The position numbers and the translations under genes are program-made. A DNA stretch of 5,984 nt from Flavobacteriaceae bacterium (GTDB lineage: Bacteria; Bacteroidota; Bacteroidia; Flavobacteriales; Flavobacteriaceae), in assembly GCA_014763515.1 (NCBI GenBank), contig JACXVH010000093.1, positions 1 through 5,984 on the forward strand, written 5' to 3'. Numbering within the stretch: position 1 is the stretch's first letter; every line of letters begins with the position of its first letter. This document shows positions 1 to 5,693 of the stretch, piece by piece. Below the pieces are notes generated by a model, which did not search any database, was not told the origin of the DNA, and saw nothing but the letters and a program-made list of their open reading frames with translations.

Positions 1-562
1 TATCTTCGATGATTTCTAAAAGTGTAATTCGGTTTTGACTATCTAATGCTTGAAGACCAAAATCATCTAATATAATGACGTTTTGTCGTTCTATTTTGGC
101 TAATTCTCTTAGATAAGAACCATCTGCTTTTGCCATCTTTAGCTTAGCGAACAACTTAGATGTATTATAATAACTAAATTTGTATCCTTGAATACATGCT
201 TGATAACCTAATGCTGTTCCTAAAAAACTTTTACCTACTCCAGTACTTCCTGTAATTAATACATTTTGGTTTTTCTCAGCAAAATCGCATGCAGCTAATC
301 GTAAAACTTGGTTTCTATCCAGATTTCGTGAAGCATCAAAATTGATTTTTTCAATATTGGATTTGTAATGGAATCGAGCGTTTTTAATGCTTCTTTCAAT
401 ACGACGATTGTGACGTTCATCCCATTTGGCATCAATGAGCATGGCGATAAACTGATCTAGCGTGTAATGGTCTGTTTTCCCACTTTTGGTAGCAGTTTTA
501 AAAGCGTTATGCATTCCATAAAGCTTCATTTGTTCTATTTTGGTTGTGGTAATTTCATTCAT
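1..562 (-). CDS. istB: IS21-family helper ATPase IstB, N-terminal part (runs off left edge)
   Basis: This is the AAA+ helper ATPase that works with the IstA transposase in IS21-type transposition, where it binds DNA and helps choose the target. The frame is open for 187 codons from an ATG at 562 to the window edge; family members are usually about 245 residues, so roughly a quarter is missing. An N-terminal helical region (residues 1-80, rich in Arg, Lys and His) precedes the ATPase core. The Walker A motif GSTGVGKS is at residues 105-112 and the Walker B motif VIILDD at 162-167, followed by FG as is usual in IstB/DnaC-like ATPases. The DnaC/DnaI helicase loaders share this fold, but the N-terminal region containing KWDERHNRRIERSIKNAR is characteristic of IstB. 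No istA lies immediately upstream, where IS21 elements normally carry it, so this may be an element remnant. Whether the gene is intact cannot be judged from this window. Confidence 0.9.
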   Translation of the reverse strand, partial: MNEITTTKIEQMKLYGMHNAFKTATKSGKTDHYTLDQFIAMLIDAKWDERHNRRIERSIKNARFHYKSNIEKINFDASRNLDRNQVLRLAACDFAEKNQNVLITGSTGVGKSFLGTALGYQACIQGYKFSYYNTSKLFAKLKMAKADGSYLRELAKIERQNVIILDDFGLQALDSQNRITLLEIIED

Positions 563-594
563 AAGTATTTAATTTTAATTTATTTTTTCTATAG

Positions 595-623
595 TTAAAA
601 ATAATTAATATGATTATTTTTAA
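595..623. repeat. AT-only inverted repeat between istB and katG
   Basis: Two perfect 11-base arms, TTAAAAATAAT at 595-605 and ATTATTTTTAA at 613-623, flank a 7-base spacer. The arms contain no G or C, so any RNA hairpin would be weak and there is no terminator-like GC stem. It could be a protein-binding dyad, a scar of the mobile element whose istB lies next door, or chance in a very AT-rich gap. The inverted repeat is certain; its function is not. Confidence 0.45.
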
Positions 624-651
624 TAAATAAAAATTATTATTCAAGCTTATT

Positions 652-670
652 TAGATATAATTTTTATCTA
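652..670. promoter_or_regulatory. 19-base palindrome upstream of katG, possible operator
   Basis: TAGATA (652-657) and TATCTA (665-670) form perfect 6-base half-sites around a 7-base AT spacer, itself partly symmetric, so 8 of 9 base pairs match about the central base. It lies 139 bp before the katG ATG and about 50 bp upstream of the candidate -33 element. Peroxide regulators such as OxyR and PerR control katG in many bacteria, but this dyad does not clearly match their consensus sites when aligned on the centre. It is therefore listed only as a candidate operator for an unidentified regulator. Confidence 0.3.
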
Positions 671-722
671 TTGAGAATTCGTTTTTTTAACAGATTTATG
701 ATGTAGTTTAGCAACTAAATAA

Positions 723-752
723 TTGAAATCTAATACAATATTCTTAAATTTA
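723..752 (+). promoter_or_regulatory. Candidate Bacteroidota-type promoter of katG
   Basis: TTG at 723-725 and TAAATTTA at 745-752 are separated by 19 bases. This matches the Bacteroidota primary sigma factor pattern (TTG/TTTG, 17-23 bases, TAnnTTTG) except for A in place of the last G. It predicts transcription starting near 757-760 and an AT-rich 5' leader of about 50 bases before the ATG at 810. If right, the TTG at 723 is a promoter element and not a start codon. In sequence this AT-rich such matches arise by chance fairly often. Confidence 0.35.
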
Positions 753-809
753 TTGGAATTTAAAATTGATTTTCTAAACAAACAACAATTTATAAATCAA
801 ACTAATATT

Positions 810-3005
810 ATGGAAAACAATTCTGAAAACTTGAGTAAATGCCCTTTTCATAACGGAAGTATGGCAACGAATGGGAATGGAACATCGAATAAAGATTGGT
901 GGCCAAGTTCATTGAATCTTGACATACTACATCAGCATGATAAAAAAACGGACCCAATGGGAGAAGGTTTTAATTATGCTGAAGAATTTAAAAAGTTAGA
1001 CTTAGAAGCTATTAAAACCGATTTAAAAAAATTAATGACAGAAAGTCAAGATTGGTGGCCTGCAGATTGGGAACATTATGGTGGATTAATGATTCGTATG
1101 GCTTGGCATTCTGCTGGAACATACAGAACTTCAGATGGTCGTGGTGGAAGTAATACAGGAAACCAACGTTTTGCTCCCCTAAATAGCTGGCCAGATAATG
1201 TAAATTTAGATAAAGCTCGTAGATTGTTGTGGCCTATTAAAAAGAAATATGGAAATAAAATTTCTTGGGCCGATTTAATGATTTTAGCAGGAAATATGGC
1301 TTATGAATCAATGGGATTAAAAACATTTGGTTTTGCTGGTGGTCGTGAAGATATTTGGCATCCTGAAAAAGATATTTACTGGGGTTCTGAAAGTGAATGG
1401 TTAGCAAAAACAGGAAGTGAAGGAAGTCGCTATTCGGGAGAAAGAGATTTAGAAAATCCGTTAGCTGCTGTTATGATGGGATTAATTTATGTAAATCCAG
1501 AAGGTGTTGATGGAAATCCAGATCCTTTAAAAACAGCTCATGATGTTAGGGTAACCTTTAAGCGTATGGCTATGAATGATGAGGAAACTGTAGCTTTAAC
1601 TGCTGGTGGACATACTGTTGGTAAAGCTCATGGTAATGGAGACGCTTCTAAGTTAGGAAAAGAACCAGAAGCTGCAGGAATTGAAGAGCAAGGCCTCGGT
1701 TGGCTTAACCCAAAAGGTAATGGAAATGCAGGAGATACTGTTACAAGTGGAATTGAAGGAGCTTGGACAACAGAGCCAACAAAATGGGATAATGGTTATT
1801 TCGATTTATTACTAAATTATGATTGGGAATTAAAGAAAAGTCCTGCCGGTGCTTGGCAATGGGAACCTATTAATTTGCCTGAAGAGAAGAAACCAATTGA
1901 TGCACATAATCCATCTGTAAGAAGAAATCCTATTATGACAGATGCCGACATGGCAATGAAAATGGATCCCGAATACAGAAAAATTTCTGAGAAATTTTAT
2001 AACGATTTTAACTATTTTACTGAAGTTTTTGCTAGAGCATGGTTTAAGCTTACACACCGTGATTTAGGTCCAAAATCAAGATATCTAGGTGCAGATGTTC
2101 CAAAAGAAGATCTAATTTGGCAAGATCCTATTCCTGCAGGAAATAAAGTTTTATCGGAAAGTGATATTAACGAATTAAAATCTAAAATTTTAAATAGCGG
2201 ATTAACGCGTTCAGAACTTATTGCTACTGCTTGGGATAGTGCGAGAACATTTAGAGGTTCCGATTTTAGAGGTGGAGCAAATGGAGCAAGAATACGTTTG
2301 GCACCACAAAAAGATTGGCAAGGAAACGAACCAGAAAGATTACAAAAAGTATTAACTAAACTTTCAGAAATTAAAAACTCTTACGGTAAAGATGTGAGCA
2401 TTGCCGATTTAATTGTTTTAGGCGGAAGTGCTGCAGTGGAACAAGCAGCAAAAGATGCTGGATTTAATGTTTCGGTTCCGTTTTTAGCTGGTCGTGGAGA
2501 TGCAACTCAAGAAATGACAGATATTGAATCTTTTGAAGATTTAGAACCTCTACACGATGCATTCCGAAATTGGTTAAAAAAAGATTATGCAACCGTGAAA
2601 CCTGAAGAAATGATGTTAGACAGAGCACAATTATTAGGTTTAACTGCTCCAGAAATGACAGTTCTTATTGGTGGAATGCGTGTTTTAGGAGCAAATTACG
2701 GAAATTCTAAACACGGCGTTTTTACAGATAAAGTTGGTGTTCTATCAAATGATTTCTTTGTGAATCTAACCGATATGAATTATAATTGGAAACCTACAGG
2801 AAGCAATAGTTACAATGTGGTAAACAGAAAAACTGGAGAAACAAAATGGACAGCTACAAGAATTGATCTAGTTTTCGGTTCAAATTCAATTTTACGAGCT
2901 TATGCCGAAGTTTACGCACAAGATGATAACAAAGAAAAGTTTGTTAAAGATTTTATCAAAGCTTGGACTAAAATAATGAATGCAGATCGATTTGATTTAA
3001 AATAA
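810..3005 (+). CDS. katG: Catalase-peroxidase KatG (bifunctional, heme b)
   Basis: This cytoplasmic heme enzyme dismutates hydrogen peroxide and also acts as a broad peroxidase. The product is 731 residues, normal for the family, with no signal peptide. In the N-terminal heme domain the distal triad R96, W99 and H100 lies in MIRMAWHS. Y227 (LIYVNPEG) and M253 (RMAMND) complete the Trp-Tyr-Met crosslink set needed for catalase activity. The proximal heme ligand is H268 in GGHTVGKAHG, with partners W319 and about D380; the mobile arginine is R417 in HRDLGP. The C-terminal half (from about 450) is the usual degenerate duplicate, with AWDSARTFRGSDFRGG echoing the heme-domain motif but lacking the Trp-His pair. 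The frame extends upstream to a TTG at 723, but I chose ATG 810: it begins MENNSENLSKCPFHNGS, typical of the family, and the extra 29 residues match nothing expected and overlap the candidate promoter. No clear Shine-Dalgarno is present. The gene stands alone and ends at a terminator shared with hemN. Confidence 0.97.
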   Translation: MENNSENLSKCPFHNGSMATNGNGTSNKDWWPSSLNLDILHQHDKKTDPMGEGFNYAEEFKKLDLEAIKTDLKKLMTESQDWWPADWEHYGGLMIRMAWHSAGTYRTSDGRGGSNTGNQRFAPLNSWPDNVNLDKARRLLWPIKKKYGNKISWADLMILAGNMAYESMGLKTFGFAGGREDIWHPEKDIYWGSESEWLAKTGSEGSRYSGERDLENPLAAVMMGLIYVNPEGVDGNPDPLKTAHDVRVTFKRMAMNDEETVALTAGGHTVGKAHGNGDASKLGKEPEAAGIEEQGLGWLNPKGNGNAGDTVTSGIEGAWTTEPTKWDNGYFDLLLNYDWELKKSPAGAWQWEPINLPEEKKPIDAHNPSVRRNPIMTDADMAMKMDPEYRKISEKFYNDFNYFTEVFARAWFKLTHRDLGPKSRYLGADVPKEDLIWQDPIPAGNKVLSESDINELKSKILNSGLTRSELIATAWDSARTFRGSDFRGGANGARIRLAPQKDWQGNEPERLQKVLTKLSEIKNSYGKDVSIADLIVLGGSAAVEQAAKDAGFNVSVPFLAGRGDATQEMTDIESFEDLEPLHDAFRNWLKKDYATVKPEEMMLDRAQLLGLTAPEMTVLIGGMRVLGANYGNSKHGVFTDKVGVLSNDFFVNLTDMNYNWKPTGSNSYNVVNRKTGETKWTATRIDLVFGSNSILRAYAEVYAQDDNKEKFVKDFIKAWTKIMNADRFDLK

Positions 3006-3013
3006 TATCTCAA

Positions 3014-3046
3014 TAAAAAAAGCCACGCAATGCGTGGCTTTTTTTA
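3014..3046. terminator. Bidirectional intrinsic terminator between katG and hemN
   Basis: A perfect 16-base inverted repeat (3014-3029 and 3031-3046) surrounds a single central base. The GC-rich core is AGCCACGCA/TGCGTGGCT, flanked by seven A on the left and seven T on the right, so a hairpin followed by a U-tract forms in transcripts from either strand. In practice the loop would be the three bases AAT. It sits 9 bases after the katG stop codon, and the hemN stop codon (3044-3046 on the minus strand) lies within its outer arm. Confidence 0.92.
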
Positions 3047-4408
3047 TATCGTCATTGAAAATAATTGTCTTTGCGGAGTATTTCTTTTTAGTCTTAAATC
3101 GAAAGCCATACAAATATTTCTTACGAATGGTTTTCCTTTTTCGGTAACAATAAGTTTGTTGTCGAATATCTTTAAAAGACCATCAACTTCCATCTCTTTT
3201 AACGATTCAATTACTTCACCTATTTCTAGGAATTTTAATTCATCTTGCGACCAATCTGTTTCAAATTGGCACATAATATTTAGAATATGTTGTCTAATAA
3301 CTAAATCTTCATCAGTTAAAATATGTCCTCTATAAACTGGAATCTCATTTTTATCTAATCTTTCGTAATAATCTTCTAGAGTTTTTTCATTTTGAGCAAA
3401 TGCAGTCCAACTATCACTTATTGAAGAAACTCCAAGACCAATCATCAGTTTAGTATTTGTAGTTGTGTAACCCATAAAATTACGATGTAGTTTGCCTTCT
3501 TCAAAAGCAGTAAACATGCTGTCAGAATCTATTGCAAAATGATCCATTCCTATTTCATGAAAACCGTTTTTACTTAACCTAATTTTTCCTTCTTCATAAA
3601 GTAAGCGTTTTGCATCATCTTTAGGTACATCTTCATCGTTAAAGCCTCTTTGTCCATTTCCTTTAATCCATGGTACGTGAGCATAGCTGTAAAAAGCCAA
3701 TCGATCTGGATGTAATGAATTGGTTTTATCAATAGTATCTAAAACATCATCTAAAGTTTGAAATGGAAGTCCAAAAATTAAATCGTGACTTATTGAGGTG
3801 TAACCAATTTCTCGTGCCCAAAAAGTAACTTTTGCTACATTATGAAACGGTTGAATTCTATTAATAGCAGTTTGAACTTTAGTAGAGTAGTCTTGTACGC
3901 CAAAACTAACTCTTCTAAAGCCCAAATTATAAAGCAATTGTAAGTGCTCTTTAGTTGTATTGTTTGGGTGTCCTTCAAAGCTAAATTCATAATTATCAGC
4001 AATTGTAGCTTTAGAAAGTATACCTTTAATTAGTTTTTCTAAATTATTAGGAGAAAAAAAAGTAGGAGTTCCACCACCTAAGTGTATTTCTTTGATGTTA
4101 AGTTTGGTTGAAAATAAGTCACAATATAGTTTCCATTCTTTTAAAACGGCATCTATATATGGATGTTCAACCTCGTGTCTTTTAGTAATTCTTTTATGGC
4201 ATCCACAAAAAGTGCACAAACTTTCACAAAAAGGAAGATGAATATACAGACTAATACCTTCAGATGTGTTTGTTTTTTGAAAAGTTTCGAGCATTGAAGA
4301 TTTCCATTTCTCTGCAGTAAAATTATTTTCTTCCCAATAAGGAACCGTAGGATAACTCGTGTATCGAGGTCCTGGTACATTATATTTTTGTATAAGAGAA
4401 GTTTTCAT
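3044..4408 (-). CDS. hemN: Oxygen-independent coproporphyrinogen III dehydrogenase HemN
   Basis: This radical-SAM enzyme converts coproporphyrinogen III to protoporphyrinogen IX by two oxidative decarboxylations, the anaerobic route in heme synthesis. Its 454 residues compare with about 457 in E. coli HemN. The cluster motif CESLCTFCGC gives C61, C65 and C68 for the [4Fe-4S] cluster, with the extra C70 typical of true HemN and absent from the HemW-like relatives. GGGTPTFFS (111-119), E145, Q172, R184 and D209 (DLIFGLP) fall where SAM-binding residues are known in the family. Other HemN signatures are YAHVPWIKGNGQR (242-254), IGMDHFA (286-292) and LHRNFMGYTT (307-316), then a C-terminal winged-helix-like region. 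The ATG at 4408 (MKTSLIQKYNVPGPRYTSYP) is the natural start, with AAGG a few bases upstream. The gene diverges from trxA across a region with FNR-like dyads, which fits anaerobic induction. It converges on katG, whose product needs heme, but the two are not co-transcribed. Confidence 0.97.
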   Translation of the reverse strand: MKTSLIQKYNVPGPRYTSYPTVPYWEENNFTAEKWKSSMLETFQKTNTSEGISLYIHLPFCESLCTFCGCHKRITKRHEVEHPYIDAVLKEWKLYCDLFSTKLNIKEIHLGGGTPTFFSPNNLEKLIKGILSKATIADNYEFSFEGHPNNTTKEHLQLLYNLGFRRVSFGVQDYSTKVQTAINRIQPFHNVAKVTFWAREIGYTSISHDLIFGLPFQTLDDVLDTIDKTNSLHPDRLAFYSYAHVPWIKGNGQRGFNDEDVPKDDAKRLLYEEGKIRLSKNGFHEIGMDHFAIDSDSMFTAFEEGKLHRNFMGYTTTNTKLMIGLGVSSISDSWTAFAQNEKTLEDYYERLDKNEIPVYRGHILTDEDLVIRQHILNIMCQFETDWSQDELKFLEIGEVIESLKEMEVDGLLKIFDNKLIVTEKGKPFVRNICMAFDLRLKRNTPQRQLFSMTI

Positions 4409-4425
4409 TATGCCTTAATTTAAGC

Positions 4426-4433
4426 CAAAATTA
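4426..4433 (-). promoter_or_regulatory. Candidate -7 element of the hemN promoter
   Basis: On the minus strand this reads TAATTTTG, an exact match to the Bacteroidota -7 consensus TAnnTTTG, ending 17 bases before the hemN ATG. Transcription would start near 4420. No TTG or TTTG -33 element is seen at the usual 17-23 base distance, which would suit a promoter that depends on an activator bound further upstream. Confidence 0.45.
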
Positions 4434-4455
4434 CTATCATTTTTTAAATCATTCT

Positions 4456-4469
4456 ATGATAATTGTCAT
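4456..4469. promoter_or_regulatory. FNR/CRP-family-like site upstream of hemN
   Basis: ATGATAATTGTCAT is a near-palindrome (12 of 14 positions symmetric) and matches the FNR box TTGAT-N4-ATCAA at 7 of 10 specified bases with the correct 4-base spacer. Its centre (4462.5) lies about 41-42 bases upstream of the hemN start predicted from the -7 element, the classic class II activator position. Oxygen-responsive FNR-type control of hemN is well known in other bacteria. The regulator and its binding here are inferred. Confidence 0.35.
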
Positions 4470-4476
4470 ATTGACA
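4464..4476. promoter_or_regulatory. Second overlapping dyad, TGTCA-N3-TGACA
   Basis: A perfect 5-base inverted repeat with a TAT spacer overlaps the FNR-like site by six bases. Its centre (4470) is about 61 bases upstream of the transcription start predicted for trxA. The 3-base spacer is not that of standard CRP or FNR boxes, so if functional it may bind another dimeric regulator, or the whole 4456-4476 stretch may be one composite site serving both divergent genes. Confidence 0.25.
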
Positions 4477-4517
4477 TAAATGTAACTTATATTACAGATT
4501 AGGAATAGTTATTGCGG

Positions 4518-4525
4518 TAAATTTG
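4518..4525 (+). promoter_or_regulatory. Candidate -7 element of the trxA promoter
   Basis: TAAATTTG matches TAnnTTTG exactly and ends 17 bases before the trxA ATG, predicting a leader of roughly 12 bases. No good -33 element is found 17-23 bases upstream. The geometry mirrors the hemN side of the same divergent region. Confidence 0.45.
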
Positions 4526-4542
4526 TAAAAATAATTTAGATT

Positions 4543-4845
4543 ATGAATGCAAAATTTAATGAAATAATAAATCAAGATCAATTGACTTTAGTAGATTTTT
4601 ATGCAGATTGGTGTGGACCGTGTAAAATGATGTCGCCTATACTTCAGGAAACAAAATCTATTATTAAAGATGATGTAAAAATAATAAAAATTAATGTGGA
4701 TAACTATCAAGATTTAGCAGCTGAATTTATGGTAAGAGGCGTGCCCACATTAATGTTGTTTAAACAAGGTAAACTATTATGGAGACAATCAGGTGTTTTA
4801 GCCACTAAAGATTTAGTAAGTATTTTAAAACAACATTTAAATTAA
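4543..4845 (+). CDS. trxA: Thioredoxin (WCGPC)
   Basis: A small cytoplasmic protein disulfide reductase, normally recycled by thioredoxin reductase and NADPH. The product has 100 residues, slightly shorter than the usual 105-110, with a complete thioredoxin fold pattern. The active site WCGPC is at 23-27, preceded by LVDFYAD, which includes the buried acidic residue D18. The cis-proline P68 lies in VRGVPTLMLF, followed by the typical KQGK turn. There is no signal peptide or membrane segment, so it acts in the cytoplasm. Bacteroidota genomes usually carry several thioredoxins and this may not be the main one. It is transcribed divergently from hemN, with a -7 element just upstream and no Shine-Dalgarno, and is followed after 36 bases by a rhodanese lipoprotein on the same strand, probably co-transcribed since no terminator is seen between them. 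Confidence 0.95.
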   Translation: MNAKFNEIINQDQLTLVDFYADWCGPCKMMSPILQETKSIIKDDVKIIKINVDNYQDLAAEFMVRGVPTLMLFKQGKLLWRQSGVLATKDLVSILKQHLN

Positions 4846-4881
4846 TTTGTATTTTTAGACAATAAAACAACAAAAGATTTT

Positions 4882-5259
4882 ATGAAGAAAATAATTTTTG
4901 GAGCATTACTTACATCAGTTTTAGCGATTTCTTGTGTAAATCAAAAACAAGAAGGAGTTTTAGTAGCTAATCCTGATACTTTCGAACAAAAAATGGCGGA
5001 ACCAGAAGTTCAAATACTTGATGTTAGAACAGAAGGTGAATTTGAGGAAGGACACATTCAAGATGCTCAAAATATTGATGTATTACAAGATGATTTTAAA
5101 GCGAAAGTAGCTACTTTAGATAAAAATAAACCTGTAATGGTTTATTGTAAAATGGGTGGTAGAAGTGCAAAAGCTGCTGGAATATTAAAAGAAATGGGTT
5201 TTACAACAATAGTAGATTTAGAAGGAGGTTACACTGCTTGGAAAGCTTCAGGAAAGTAG
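4882..5259 (+). CDS. Rhodanese-domain lipoprotein
   Basis: A single-domain rhodanese (sulfurtransferase fold), predicted to be exported and lipid-anchored. Residues 1-18 form a lipoprotein signal: MKK, a hydrophobic stretch, and AISC, with C18 as the modified cysteine. The rhodanese domain covers about residues 30-124: the start LDVRTEGEFEEGHI (46-59), the catalytic loop CKMGGRS (89-95) with active C89 fitting the CxxGxR pattern, and the closing LEGGYTAW (113-120). The catalytic cysteine is present, so it could carry a persulfide; the in vivo sulfur donor and acceptor are unknown. The product has 125 residues, normal for a one-domain exported rhodanese. It follows trxA by 36 bases and ends before a strong terminator. 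Thioredoxin can reduce rhodanese persulfides, but the two proteins are predicted to be in different compartments. No gene symbol is certain; PspE-like or GlpE-like labels would be guesses. Confidence 0.93.
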   Translation: MKKIIFGALLTSVLAISCVNQKQEGVLVANPDTFEQKMAEPEVQILDVRTEGEFEEGHIQDAQNIDVLQDDFKAKVATLDKNKPVMVYCKMGGRSAKAAGILKEMGFTTIVDLEGGYTAWKASGK

Positions 5260-5272
5260 AAAAATATTTTAT

Positions 5273-5305
5273 AAAAAAAGCGACACATTGTGTCGCTTTT
5301 TTTTA
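5273..5305. terminator. Bidirectional intrinsic terminator between the rhodanese gene and ridA
   Basis: Perfect 15-base arms (5273-5287 and 5289-5303) flank one central base. The core AGCGACACA/TGTGTCGCT is bordered by seven A on the left and eight T on the right, so it can stop transcripts from both sides. The ridA stop codon (5303-5305 on the minus strand) lies at the outer edge. The design is nearly the same as that of the katG/hemN terminator at 3014-3046. Confidence 0.92.
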
Positions 5306-5686
5306 TGCTTTAATAGCTACTACCGAAATTTCTACGTTTACATTTTTGGGCAAGCAAGCTACTTGTACAGTTTCTCTAGCTGGTGCAATTGCTTCATTAA
5401 AATATTTACCGTATATAGCATTTATTCTTCCAAAATTTCCCATATCGCTAATAAAAATTGAAACCTTTACCACATCATCAAAAGTCATTTCTGATGCTGT
5501 TAAAACTGCTTGTAAGTTTTCCATTACTTGAATTGTTTCTGTTTCAATATCATCTAAAACCAATTCACCATTTTTAGGATTAATCGCAATTTGTCCCGAA
5601 GTGTACAATGTATTTCCTACTAAAACAGCTTGGCTATATGGTCCAATTGGTGCTGGAGCATTTTCAGTAAAAATTATTTTTTTCAT
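5303..5686 (-). CDS. ridA: RidA family reactive enamine/imine deaminase
   Basis: RidA (YjgF/YER057c/UK114 family) hydrolyses reactive 2-aminoacrylate and related imines released by PLP enzymes such as threonine dehydratase, giving 2-keto acids and ammonia and protecting other PLP enzymes. The product has 127 residues, the usual size, and forms trimers in the family. Family signatures are APAPIGPYSQAV (10-21), LYTSGQIAINPKNGEL (27-42), the VMENLQAVL helix (54-62) and VVKVSIFISDM (72-82). The catalytic arginine is R104 in PARETVQVACLPK, with the conserved E119 in VEIS. The ATG at 5684-5686 is well supported, with the GPYSQ motif at the expected distance. The upstream membrane protein gene ends only 7 bases before this start, so ridA is probably translated from a shared mRNA. 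The gene ends in a terminator shared with the rhodanese gene. Confidence 0.96.
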   Translation of the reverse strand: MKKIIFTENAPAPIGPYSQAVLVGNTLYTSGQIAINPKNGELVLDDIETETIQVMENLQAVLTASEMTFDDVVKVSIFISDMGNFGRINAIYGKYFNEAIAPARETVQVACLPKNVNVEISVVAIKA

Positions 5687-5693
5687 GATATGT

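Noticed and set aside
450..720. OxyR, PerR or Fur box upstream of katG
   Set aside because: The only strong dyad (652-670) does not align in register with the known consensus sites, so no regulator was assigned.
563..722. Remnant of the istA 3' end upstream of istB
   Set aside because: At most about ten codons could be read before a stop in the relevant frame, too few to identify as IstA.
1830..2057. Minus-strand open frame of 75 codons inside katG
   Set aside because: It lies wholly within the well-supported katG coding sequence, shows no recognisable domain, and has a composition typical of a shadow frame.
3030..3335. Plus-strand open frame of 101 codons opposite the 3' end of hemN
   Set aside because: It begins inside the terminator hairpin and is antisense to conserved HemN sequence; no family features are seen.
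4153..4380. Second minus-strand frame of 75 codons inside hemN
   Set aside because: It is a +1/-1 shadow of the HemN N-terminus, where the radical-SAM cysteine motif is clearly encoded in the other frame.
5238..5531. Plus-strand open frame of 97 codons across the rhodanese 3' end and opposite ridA
   Set aside because: It runs through the terminator and is antisense to conserved RidA motifs; its hydrophobic look comes from the AT-rich antisense strand.
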